In this document: in pieces, positions 1-5,627 of the stretch
Numbering within the stretch: the first letter of the stretch is position 1
How the letters are laid out: every line of letters starts with the position of its first letter
From: Pseudomonadota bacterium
GTDB lineage: Bacteria > Pseudomonadota > Gammaproteobacteria > Burkholderiales > Burkholderiaceae_C
Assembly (NCBI GenBank): GCA_018241985.1
Contig: JAFECV010000141.1
Coordinates: forward strand, 1-6,228
DNA length: 6,228 bases
Reading direction: 5' to 3'
Notes under the pieces: model-generated
Seen by the model: only the letters and a program-made list of their open reading frames with translations
Told to the model about the DNA's origin: nothing
Database searches by the model: none
Made by a program: the position numbers and the translations under genes

Positions 1-1788
1 ATGCGCAACGGCGTGCTCGGCGACATCGTCGATTCGAGCCCGACCTGGGTCGGCCCACCGTCGCTGCCATACAAGGGACCGTGGCGTGACGCGCTATACC
101 CGGCGACGACGATGCCCGAGGGCACCAGCTACACAACGTTCGCGAGCAGCAATGCCACCCGGACCAATGTGGTCTACGTCGGCGGCAACGACGGCTTCAT
201 GCACGGCTTTCGTGCCGGTGCCTACTTGGCCAACGGGCAATTCGACACCACTGGCTCGATCGCGCCGAACGACGGGACGGAGCTGATCGGCTACATGCCG
301 TCTTCAGCGCTGGCAACGATCCACAGCACCAATTCCTACACCGACTTCTCTTCGCCGAGCTACTCCCACGTGCTGTCGGTCGACGCGACGCCGGGCACCG
401 GAGACTTGTACTACAACGGTGCCTGGCACACCTGGCTGGTCGGCGGCATGGGCGGCGGCGGCAACACGAACGGGCCGATCGGCGACAACACCACGACCGC
501 GACCGGCGGCGACATCTTCGCGCTCGACATCACGAACCCGGGCAATTTCAGCGAGGCGAATGCCGGTAGCGTCGTGATCGGCGACTGGGGCCCGAATGGC
601 GCGACGATCAGCTGCGTCGGGAACACGCCGGCGAATTGCGGCAACAACCTGGGCAACACCTACGGCACGCCGATCGTTCGGCGCCTGCATGACGGCAACT
701 GGGGTGTGATCTTCGGCAATGGCCTCAACAGCGCCACCGGAACCGCCGGCATCTACATCATGGAGGTCAGCTCGACCGGCGCGATCGCGTTCCGATTTCT
801 CGACACCGGCTACGGCCCGTCCAAGGATCCGCTCAGCGCGAGTAACAAGAACGGCATTGCCTACGTGTCGTCGGCCGACCTCGACGGCGACCACGTGACC
901 GACTACGTCTATGCCGGCGACCGCTTCGGCAACCTGTGGCGGTTCGACCTGACCAGCAACAACGCCGCTAGCTGGGCTGTGACCTCGGGCGGGCCGCTGT
1001 TTTCCACGCCTGGCGGCCAGCCGATCACGACCCGGGTCACGGTCACCAGTTCGCTCACCGGCAACAACCCCGGACGGGTGATGATCGACTTCGGCACCGG
1101 CCAGCAGTTGCCGCAAACGCTGACCGGCCCCGCCATCTATGCCAGCGGCACGCAGACGATCTACGGCATCTGGGACTGGAACATGAGCGCGTGGAATGCG
1201 CTCGGCTCGGCCCAGTACGTGAGCGTGACGGCGCCGCAGACGATCACGACCGCGAAGCTGCAGACGCAGACCGCGACCGACGTCGCCGGCAGCAACGGCA
1301 GCATTTCCGGCTATCGCACGGTGACGCAGAACAAGATCTGTTGGGCGGGCTCGGCGACCTGCAGCCCCAGCACCAGCAACACGCAGTTCGGCTGGCAGCT
1401 GGCGCTGCCGGACAGCGGCGAGCAGATCATCTACAACCCGACCACCGCATACGGCCTGTTCGTGGTGAACACGACCATTCCGGCCGTAAACCAGGCGCTG
1501 TCTTGCAGCAACCAGCCGCCGACCGGCTACACGATGGCGATTGCCGCGGACACCGGCGGCGCGCCGAGCAGTTCGTTCTTCGCCAGTGCGACAAACAACT
1601 ACGTATCGGCAAATGGCGCAATCGTCGCCGGCATCGGCCTGAGCGCGGTCGGCACGCCGTCGTTCGTCTCGGCGATGACCAAGCCCTACATGGTGAACCA
1701 GACCTCGACCGGCGTCGGGGCGGTGACGCAGGTGAATGCAGGCGCGAACGGAATTGGCCAGCGACTGAACTGGATCAAGCTGCGCTGA
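1..1788 (+). CDS. pilY1: PilY1, type IV pilus tip adhesin/assembly factor (3' part, 5' end outside window)
   Basis: C-terminal part of the PilC/PilY1 family protein that acts at the pilus tip with the minor pilins and modulates pilus extension, retraction and adhesion. The window begins inside the gene: the visible protein opens with the family's internal motif [15 protein letters not shown], so the ATG at base 1 is only an internal methionine. Family signatures follow in order: [10 protein letters not shown] (145-154) leading to FALDITNP (173-180), the propeller-blade motif with GNGLNS (239-244), and a calcium loop with Asp293, Asp295, Asp297 and Asp301 followed by [14 protein letters not shown] (304-317). 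This matches the EF-hand-like site of Pseudomonas PilY1. The end is the usual one, with a GW...LPDSGE stretch near 460-470 and a final NWIKLR. Cysteines at 205/213 and 447/454 could form local disulfides in the periplasm. pilE follows after 16 bases, so the two are almost certainly co-transcribed at the end of a fimU-pilVWX-pilY1-pilE operon. Family assignment is firm; full length is unknown. Confidence 0.95.
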   Translation: MRNGVLGDIVDSSPTWVGPPSLPYKGPWRDALYPATTMPEGTSYTTFASSNATRTNVVYVGGNDGFMHGFRAGAYLANGQFDTTGSIAPNDGTELIGYMPSSALATIHSTNSYTDFSSPSYSHVLSVDATPGTGDLYYNGAWHTWLVGGMGGGGNTNGPIGDNTTTATGGDIFALDITNPGNFSEANAGSVVIGDWGPNGATISCVGNTPANCGNNLGNTYGTPIVRRLHDGNWGVIFGNGLNSATGTAGIYIMEVSSTGAIAFRFLDTGYGPSKDPLSASNKNGIAYVSSADLDGDHVTDYVYAGDRFGNLWRFDLTSNNAASWAVTSGGPLFSTPGGQPITTRVTVTSSLTGNNPGRVMIDFGTGQQLPQTLTGPAIYASGTQTIYGIWDWNMSAWNALGSAQYVSVTAPQTITTAKLQTQTATDVAGSNGSISGYRTVTQNKICWAGSATCSPSTSNTQFGWQLALPDSGEQIIYNPTTAYGLFVVNTTIPAVNQALSCSNQPPTGYTMAIAADTGGAPSSSFFASATNNYVSANGAIVAGIGLSAVGTPSFVSAMTKPYMVNQTSTGVGAVTQVNAGANGIGQRLNWIKLR

Positions 1789-1794
1789 TCGATC

Positions 1795-1798
1795 GGAG
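1795..1798 (+). promoter_or_regulatory. Ribosome binding site of pilE
   Basis: GGAG lies 6 bases before the ATG at 1805, in the short gap after the pilY1 stop. It fixes the pilE start and shows that pilE is translated independently although transcribed with pilY1. Confidence 0.75.
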
Positions 1799-1804
1799 TC
1801 CTCC

Positions 1805-2278
1805 ATGAGCCATACCCGTATTCCCGCGCTCCGTCACCACGGCTTCACGCTGATCGAGCTGATGATCGTGGTGGCCGTGATCACGATCCTCGCCGCGATC
1901 GCGCTGCCTTCGTACCGCAGCTACGTGATGAAGTCGCGCCGCACCGATGCGAAGAACGGGCTGCTCGATCTGGCCAGCCGCGAGGAGCGCTACTTCAGCG
2001 TGAACAATACCTATACCAACGATCCGACGCAGCTCGGCTATGGCGCAGGCAGCAGCTTTCCGCTCGCGATCAACGCATCGGGGCAGAGCTACTACAACTT
2101 AACCGCGCCCACGGTCACCGCCGCGTCCGGCTCCGGCGCAACGGCCGTGCCGCCGGGCTTCACCGCGCAGGCCGTGCCGACCGGCGACCAGACCGCTGAC
2201 ACCACTTGCGCGACCTACCAGATCGACCAGCTCGGCACTCAGACGAACTCGAGCGGCGCCACGACCGGCTGCTGGTAG
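1805..2278 (+). CDS. pilE: Type IV minor pilin, PilE/ComP type
   Basis: Prepilin of 157 residues. A short basic leader (1-13, ending HHG) is followed by the class III cleavage site G13/F14 and the hydrophobic N-terminal helix [20 protein letters not shown]. Mature position 5 is Glu (residue 18), needed for subunit docking and methylation by PilD. The globular part ends in a disulfide loop, Cys135 to Cys156, next to the C-terminal Trp157, with the [10 protein letters not shown] strand between; this pattern is typical of minor pilins encoded directly after pilY1. By position and form it matches Pseudomonas PilE, which helps form the tip complex that primes pilus assembly and displays PilY1. Betaproteobacterial members also resemble ComP, the neisserial DNA-uptake pilin, so a role in DNA binding is possible but not shown here. 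The mature length of 144 residues is normal. It is the last gene of the operon, since the next genes run in the opposite direction. Confidence 0.93.
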   Translation: MSHTRIPALRHHGFTLIELMIVVAVITILAAIALPSYRSYVMKSRRTDAKNGLLDLASREERYFSVNNTYTNDPTQLGYGAGSSFPLAINASGQSYYNLTAPTVTAASGSGATAVPPGFTAQAVPTGDQTADTTCATYQIDQLGTQTNSSGATTGCW

Positions 2279-2289
2279 CCGACCGGTCG
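2262..2289. terminator. Possible weak hairpin at the convergent junction
   Basis: Bases CGACC (2262-2266) and GGTCG (2285-2289) can pair, then GGCT (2267-2270) with AGCC (2277-2280), leaving a four-base bulge and a six-base loop. Within it, 2280-2289 (CGACCGGTCG) is a perfect 10-base palindrome. It overlaps the pilE stop and lies between converging genes, so it could slow transcription from pilE, but there is no following T tract. It is at best a non-canonical terminator. Confidence 0.25.
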
Positions 2290-2320
2290 CCAATCGCTCG
2301 CCCGTTTGGCACCGGCCTCA

Positions 2321-2686
2321 TCACCGTATCGCAAACGCAAGCCCAACCGCCACCAGCGCCAGAATACCGAGCCCGGCGACGAACACCAGCTCGGCCCGGC
2401 TCTCGAGCCGGCTGTTGGGCCGGCGGCTGCGCATCGACATGAACGACAGCAGGCTGCTTGCGACGAACACCACGGCGTCGGTCGCGAGCAGCTTGTCGAT
2501 CACTTCGCGCGCGTCGTCGTGACGGCCGAGGTGCACGATCGACAGCACCGTCATGCAGACGCCGACCATCGTCGCCGAGGTCGGCAGGATGTGCGTGGAC
2601 AGCCCGCCCAGCGGCGAGCGCAGCAGACGCTGCCGCAGCGCCTCGGGGCCCTCTCCGTCGGGCGCGGGCAGCGTCATGCGGCTCAC
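2321..2686 (-). CDS. Small three-helix membrane protein of unknown function
   Basis: Predicted protein of 121 residues from a GTG at 2686, or 118 from the ATG at 2677. I do not recognise a named family. Three hydrophobic segments are seen: about 29-52 (THILPTSATMVGVCMTVLSI), 67-85 (LATDAVVFVASSLLSF) and 99-120. The loop after helix 2 is very basic (RSRRPNSRLESR) and the loop after helix 1 is mixed/acidic (GRHDDAREVIDK). By the positive-inside rule this suggests a cytoplasmic N terminus and a periplasmic C terminus in the inner membrane. The GTG start overlaps the stop of the upstream gene (4 bases, GTGA), indicating translational coupling; the ATG three codons later is an equally plausible start. 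It is the second gene of a two-gene unit with the secreted protein at 2683-3120 and converges on pilE. Function is unknown; association with its secreted partner is an inference from the coupling. Confidence 0.75.
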   Translation of the reverse strand: MSRMTLPAPDGEGPEALRQRLLRSPLGGLSTHILPTSATMVGVCMTVLSIVHLGRHDDAREVIDKLLATDAVVFVASSLLSFMSMRSRRPNSRLESRAELVFVAGLGILALVAVGLAFAIR

Positions 2687-3120
2687 TCACCGGTGCCTTG
2701 CGGCCACAGGAACAGATGGCGCGTCGGCGCCTTGCCGACCTCGACCTTCTGCTGCAGCATCTTGCCGGCGAAGGTCGCATCGACCGTGTAGCGGCCGGGG
2801 TCGAGCCGCGCCAGCAGGAACGGGCCGCTCGACGTGGTGTCGAGCACGGTATTGCCCTTGGCGTCCTTCACCATCACCTTCACGTTCGCGGCGAAGTCGG
2901 ACTTGGCATGGTCGCGGGTCGCGAATTCGAGCATCAGCGGCCAGTGCTTGCCTTCGTTCTCCAACGCGCTCGATTGCCCTTCGCCGATGCCGCCGGTCAT
3001 GTACGCGATGCCGTCGGCCTTTTGCATCGGCGGCAGCGGCGCGGCCTGCGCGAGGCCGATACCCAGCAGCGCGAACCCGAGGGCGGCCGCGACGGCCGTG
3101 TGAGACAAGTCTGTTTTCAT
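2683..3120 (-). CDS. Secreted protein with carboxypeptidase-regulatory-like beta-sandwich
   Basis: Protein of 145 residues with a clear Sec signal peptide (1-26): N-terminal MKTD, a hydrophobic stretch AVAAALGFALLGIGLA, and an AQA/AP signal peptidase I site. It is therefore exported to the periplasm or beyond. The mature part carries YMTGGIG (40-46), then beta strands with VKVMVKDAKGNTVLDT (80-95) and SGPFLLARLDPGRYTVDATF (98-117). The second block, 'G-P-x-L-x-x-L-x-P-G-x-Y-x-V', is the hallmark of carboxypeptidase-regulatory-like/transthyretin-like folds. No catalytic residues or metal site are evident, so it is more likely a binding or structural protein than an enzyme. Similar short exported proteins are, to my recollection, common in Burkholderiales and mostly uncharacterised. 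AAGGAG 7 bases ahead of the ATG supports the start. It is the first gene of a unit with the membrane protein downstream, and a direct-repeat operator lies about 120-140 bases upstream. Confidence 0.85.
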   Translation of the reverse strand: MKTDLSHTAVAAALGFALLGIGLAQAAPLPPMQKADGIAYMTGGIGEGQSSALENEGKHWPLMLEFATRDHAKSDFAANVKVMVKDAKGNTVLDTTSSGPFLLARLDPGRYTVDATFAGKMLQQKVEVGKAPTRHLFLWPQGTGE

Positions 3121-3127
3121 GGCATTG

Positions 3128-3133
3128 CTCCTT
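3128..3133 (-). promoter_or_regulatory. Strong ribosome binding site of the secreted-protein gene
   Basis: Reading the - strand, AAGGAG is followed by 7 bases and then the ATG at 3120. This is the best Shine-Dalgarno sequence in the window and supports both the strand and the start of this gene. Confidence 0.8.
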
Positions 3134-3217
3134 CAACAACTGCAGGCGCATCCGCTCGTGCCGGGCCCACCTGCGAGCGCCGGAATGGCGCGGCCGGCGC
3201 TGCAATGCTCCAGCCGG

Positions 3218-3247
3218 TTTAGAAGAGCATGGTCCGCGCCGCTTAAA
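3218..3247 (-). promoter_or_regulatory. Possible promoter of the two-gene - strand unit
   Basis: On the - strand, TTTAAG (3247-3242) could serve as a poor -35 element. It is followed after 18 bases by TCTAAA (3223-3218), which matches four of six positions of the TATAAT -10 consensus. The -35 would lie inside the proximal half of the direct-repeat operator, the usual layout for an OmpR-family activator that replaces a weak -35. The resulting leader before the ATG at 3120 would be about 90 bases. This is pattern matching only. Confidence 0.3.
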
Positions 3248-3260
3248 CCAGGCTTAAACC
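3241..3260. promoter_or_regulatory. Direct-repeat operator, PmrA/QseB-box-like
   Basis: GCTTAAACC occurs exactly twice, at 3241-3249 and 3252-3260, a period of 11 bases or about one helical turn. The core is CTTAAA-N5-CTTAAA (3242-3247, 3253-3258). Response regulators of the OmpR family bind such tandem half-sites as head-to-tail dimers, and the PmrA/QseB consensus YTTAAK-N5-YTTAAK differs from this only in the last base of each half. A third, inverted half (GGTTTA, 3216-3221) lies 20 bases away. The site sits between the divergent secreted-protein gene (start 3120) and ampG (start 3347). It is placed at the probable -35 of the former, so that gene is the more likely target. Confidence 0.5.
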
Positions 3261-3333
3261 CCGAGGCAGATTGGAAGACTGCCGCGCTTCGATGTCGCGG
3301 CCGGCGCAACGCTGCGGGTAATGGCGGGCCGCG

Positions 3334-3339
3334 TACCAT
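3334..3339 (+). promoter_or_regulatory. -10-like hexamer directly before ampG
   Basis: TACCAT ends 7 bases before the ATG at 3347, so transcription would begin at or one base before the start codon. It matches four of six positions of TATAAT. No TTGACA-like -35 is seen 16-18 bases upstream, and no Shine-Dalgarno sequence precedes the ATG. Confidence 0.35.
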
Positions 3340-3346
3340 TGCGCCG

Positions 3347-4720
3347 ATGAATCCGAACCCGACGAGCGCCGGCGACACGCGCTCGGATCGCACCGAAGCC
3401 CGCACGCAAGACCGGACGAAGGCGCCGTGGAGCCAGACCCTGAAGGTCTATCTGGAGCCGACGTCGCTGCGCATGCTGGCGCTGGGGTTCTCGTCGGGCC
3501 TGCCGCTGCTGCTGGTGCTGGGCACGCTGAGCTTCTGGCTGCGCGAGGCGGGCATCGACCGCACGACGATCGGCTACCTGAGCTGGGTCGGGCTTGCGTA
3601 CGGCTTCAAATGGGCCTGGGCGCCGCTGGTGGACCGGCTGCCGATCCCGCTGCTCACGCGCCGGCTCGGGCGGCGGCGTAGCTGGCTGCTGCTGGCGCAG
3701 CTTGCGGTCATGCTGGGCCTGGCCGGCATGGCCGGGAGCGACCCGCGGCTGGGCCTGGAGCGGGTCGTCTGGTGCGCGCTGCTGACCGCGTTCGCTTCGG
3801 CCACGCAGGACATCGCGCTGGACGCGTTCCGCATCGAGTCGGCCAGCATGGAGCGGCAGGCGGCGCTGGCGGCGACCTACCAGACCGGCTACCGGCTCGC
3901 GATGATCTGGGCCGGTGCCGGCGTGCTGTGGCTGGCCGCGCGCACGCAAGGGCCGGGCGCGGTCGGCTACCAGCATGGCGCCTGGCACGCCGCGTACCTG
4001 GTGATGGCCGGGTCGATGGCGGTCGGCCTCGTGACCGTGCTGCTGTCGCCCGAGCCGCTGCCGCGCCGGTTGCCGCCGCCGAAGAACGCGATCGAGTGGC
4101 TGCGCGGCGCGCTGGTCGAGCCGTTCGCCGACTTCCTGCGCCGTTACCGCTGGCAGGCGGCGCTGATCCTGGCGCTGATCGCGGTGTACCGGATCAGCGA
4201 CGTGGTGATGGGCATCATGGCCAACCCGTTCTACGTCGACATGGGCTACACCAAGGACGAGGTCGCTGCGGTGAGCAAGGTGTTCGGCGTCATCATGACG
4301 CTGGCGGGCGCCTTCGTCGGCGGCGCGCTGTCGGTGCGGCTCGGGGTGCTGCGCGTGCTGATGCTGGGCGCGGTGCTGAGCACGATCAGCAACCTGCTGT
4401 TCGCATGGCTCGCGACGCGCGGGCACGACCTGACCGCGCTGATCGCGGTGATCTCGGCCGACAACCTCTCCAGCGGCATCGCGTCGGCGGCGTTCATCGC
4501 GTACCTCTCGTCGCTGACCAACGTGAACTACTCGGCCACGCAGTACGCGCTGTTCAGCTCGCTGATGCTGCTGCTGCCCAAATTCACCGCCGGCTTTTCG
4601 GGCCGCTATGTGGATGCGTACGGCTACGTGCAGTTCTTCAGCTCGACCGCGGCGCTCGGCCTGCCGGTGCTGCTGCTGGTCTGGCTGGTTTCAAGGGTCA
4701 AAATGGCCGGAAGCGATTGA
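3347..4720 (+). CDS. ampG: AmpG-family muropeptide permease (MFS)
   Basis: Inner-membrane transporter of 457 residues, close to the ~490 of E. coli AmpG. That protein imports GlcNAc-anhydroMurNAc-peptides released by cell-wall turnover and so feeds peptidoglycan recycling and, where AmpR/AmpC exist, beta-lactamase induction. The sequence opens with a polar tail (1-30), then LALGFSSGLPLLLVLGT (44-60), DRTTIGYLSWVGLAYGFKWAW (71-91), the MFS loop APLVDR...RRLGRRRSW (92-113), and FASATQDIALDAFRIE (149-164). These blocks line up with AmpG (FSSGLPL, TIG, VG-AY-FK, W-PL-DR, SATQDI-DA). About 12 hydrophobic segments are seen, split by a proline-rich central loop (235-270). The ATG at 3347 was chosen because the open frame back to 3119 adds 76 non-membrane residues that cross the divergent promoter region. 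The substrate is inferred from the family; related permeases of other specificity cannot be excluded. It appears to be monocistronic, followed by 172 bases before the next gene. Confidence 0.88.
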   Translation: MNPNPTSAGDTRSDRTEARTQDRTKAPWSQTLKVYLEPTSLRMLALGFSSGLPLLLVLGTLSFWLREAGIDRTTIGYLSWVGLAYGFKWAWAPLVDRLPIPLLTRRLGRRRSWLLLAQLAVMLGLAGMAGSDPRLGLERVVWCALLTAFASATQDIALDAFRIESASMERQAALAATYQTGYRLAMIWAGAGVLWLAARTQGPGAVGYQHGAWHAAYLVMAGSMAVGLVTVLLSPEPLPRRLPPPKNAIEWLRGALVEPFADFLRRYRWQAALILALIAVYRISDVVMGIMANPFYVDMGYTKDEVAAVSKVFGVIMTLAGAFVGGALSVRLGVLRVLMLGAVLSTISNLLFAWLATRGHDLTALIAVISADNLSSGIASAAFIAYLSSLTNVNYSATQYALFSSLMLLLPKFTAGFSGRYVDAYGYVQFFSSTAALGLPVLLLVWLVSRVKMAGSD

Positions 4721-4735
4721 TCAGTCTTCACAGTA

Positions 4736-4754
4736 TGCTATTTTTTTGATAGCA
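4736..4754. repeat. A+T-rich inverted repeat after ampG
   Basis: TGCTAT (4736-4741) pairs with ATAGCA (4749-4754) across a T-rich loop, forming a 6-7 base stem 15 bases after the ampG stop. The run of seven T (4741-4747) sits mostly in the loop rather than after the stem, so it is not a textbook terminator, although the A/T-rich patch could still assist termination. Hairpins of the general form TGCTAT-(A/T-rich)-ATAGC recur between genes of Comamonadaceae, as I remember them, and this may be one copy of such a family; only one copy lies in the window. Confidence 0.45.
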
Positions 4755-4812
4755 AATTGGGCGTGAACGGGCGCCGGTCGGAATACGAGGCAAGTCCGAT
4801 CCGCTTGCGCGG

Positions 4813-4827
4813 TTTACGGAAATTTAC
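4813..4827 (-). promoter_or_regulatory. CpxR-box-like operator upstream of the response regulator
   Basis: The + strand reads TTTAC-GGAAA-TTTAC, which on the - strand is GTAAA-TTTCC-GTAAA, an exact fit to the enterobacterial CpxR consensus GTAAA-N(4-8)-GTAAA with N5. The halves repeat every 10 bases. The site ends 65 bases before the ATG at 4893; if transcription starts at that ATG it is centred near -73, a workable activator position. The following genes encode an OmpR-family regulator and kinase with CpxR/CpxA-like features, so autoregulation is the simplest reading. Confidence 0.55.
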
Positions 4828-4880
4828 CGGCGCTTCAACGCCGCGCGAAGCAGGGCCGCGAGGATGCGGCGAACAGGTCC

Positions 4881-4886
4881 TACACT
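4881..4886 (+). promoter_or_regulatory. -10-like hexamer directly before the response regulator gene
   Basis: TACACT, four of six matches to TATAAT including the conserved TA and final T, ends exactly 6 bases before the ATG at 4893. The predicted first transcribed base is therefore the A of the start codon. No -35 element is recognisable at 4857-4864 and no Shine-Dalgarno sequence lies in the last 12 bases. Confidence 0.4.
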
Positions 4887-4892
4887 GCGCGC

Positions 4893-5597
4893 ATGAGTTC
4901 ACGGCTGCTGATGATCGAAGACGACGAGCGCCTGGCCGGCATGGTCGGCGAGTACCTGCGCCACTCGGGCTACGAGGTCGCGCACGAAGGCAACGGCCTG
5001 GCCGGCCTGGCGCGGCTGCAAGAGAACCCGCCGGATCTGGTGATCCTCGACCTGATGCTGCCCGACATCGACGGCCTGGACGTGTGCCGGCGCATCCGCG
5101 GCCTCTCGGGCGAGGCGGCGCGGGTGCCGGTGCTGATGCTCACCGCCAAGGGCGATCCGATGGACCGGATCATCGGGCTGGAACTGGGCGCCGACGACTA
5201 CCTGCCCAAGCCGTTCGAGCCGCGCGAGCTGCTAGCGCGCATCCGCGCGGTGCTGCGCCGGCGCGGCGAGGAGGCGCCGTCGTCCGCGAAGCTGATCCGC
5301 TTCGGCTCGCTCGAGATCGACCGCGACGCGCGCACCGTCACCGTCGCCGGCCGCGCCAGCGAACTGACCTCGTACCAGTTCGACCTGCTGGTCGCGCTGG
5401 CTGAGCGCGCCGGCCGCGTGCTGACGCGCGACCAGATCATGGAGGCGGTGCGCGGGCGCGAGATCGACGCGTTCGACCGCTCCATCGACGTGCACATGGG
5501 GCGCATCCGCGCGGCGATCGAGGACGACGTGAAGAACCCGAAGCGCATCCTGACGGTTCGCGGCGTCGGCTACGTGTTCGCGAAGCAGCAGGACTGA
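4893..5597 (+). CDS. OmpR-family response regulator, CpxR/RstA-like
   Basis: Cytoplasmic DNA-binding regulator of 234 residues, the normal family size. The receiver domain (4-122) has the acidic pocket Glu9-Asp10-Asp11, phospho-acceptor Asp53 in LVILDLMLPDIDG, Thr84 in LMLTAKG and Lys106 in DDYLPKPFEPRELLARIRA. The winged-helix effector domain (135-231) has ELTSYQFDLLVAL, the recognition-helix stretch FDRSIDVHMGRIR (194-206) and the closing wing TVRGVGYVF. GLELGADDYLPKPF and FDRSIDVH are particularly close to CpxR (GLELGADDYLPKPF, FDRAIDMH), and the CpxR-like box upstream fits, though RstA-type regulators share parts of this pattern, so no symbol is assigned. Phosphorylation would come from the kinase gene 30 bases downstream. 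The ATG at 4893 gives the standard short N terminus and directly follows a -10-like hexamer, hinting at a leaderless transcript. The target genes cannot be read from the window beyond likely autoregulation. Confidence 0.93.
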   Translation: MSSRLLMIEDDERLAGMVGEYLRHSGYEVAHEGNGLAGLARLQENPPDLVILDLMLPDIDGLDVCRRIRGLSGEAARVPVLMLTAKGDPMDRIIGLELGADDYLPKPFEPRELLARIRAVLRRRGEEAPSSAKLIRFGSLEIDRDARTVTVAGRASELTSYQFDLLVALAERAGRVLTRDQIMEAVRGREIDAFDRSIDVHMGRIRAAIEDDVKNPKRILTVRGVGYVFAKQQD

Positions 5598-5627
5598 GCC
5601 TCCGCCGCAGACGACGCGCTCCCGCCG

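Noticed and set aside
304..1806. Long open frame of 500 codons on the - strand opposite pilY1
   Set aside because: It is a by-product of GC-rich codon use opposite a clear PilY1 frame; the translation is Arg/Ala/Val-rich low-complexity sequence with no recognisable domain.
2458..3222. Open + strand frames across the region of the two small - strand genes
   Set aside because: The translations are Arg/Ala-rich and without motifs. The - strand frames have a signal peptide, membrane helices, a strong ribosome binding site and a 4-base coupling overlap.
3119..3346. N-terminal extension of ampG to the ATG at 3119
   Set aside because: It would overlap the start of the divergent gene and code through its ribosome binding site and the direct-repeat operator. 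The added residues have no AmpG similarity and no ribosome binding site precedes the ATG.
3254..4426. 390-codon frame on the - strand opposite ampG
   Set aside because: Rich in Arg, Gln, His and Pro with no hydrophobic or domain pattern; a shadow of the ampG frame.
4711..4747. Standard intrinsic terminator of ampG (GAAG...CTTC hairpin followed by a T run)
   Set aside because: The stem is only four base pairs around a long loop, and 11 bases separate it from the T run. The adjacent TGCTAT/ATAGCA repeat has the T run in its loop. No canonical terminator can be claimed.
4757..5404. + strand frame of 215 codons overlapping the response regulator in another frame
   Set aside because: The Arg/Pro/Gly-rich translation is a frame-shifted reading of the receiver domain; the regulator frame has all conserved catalytic residues.
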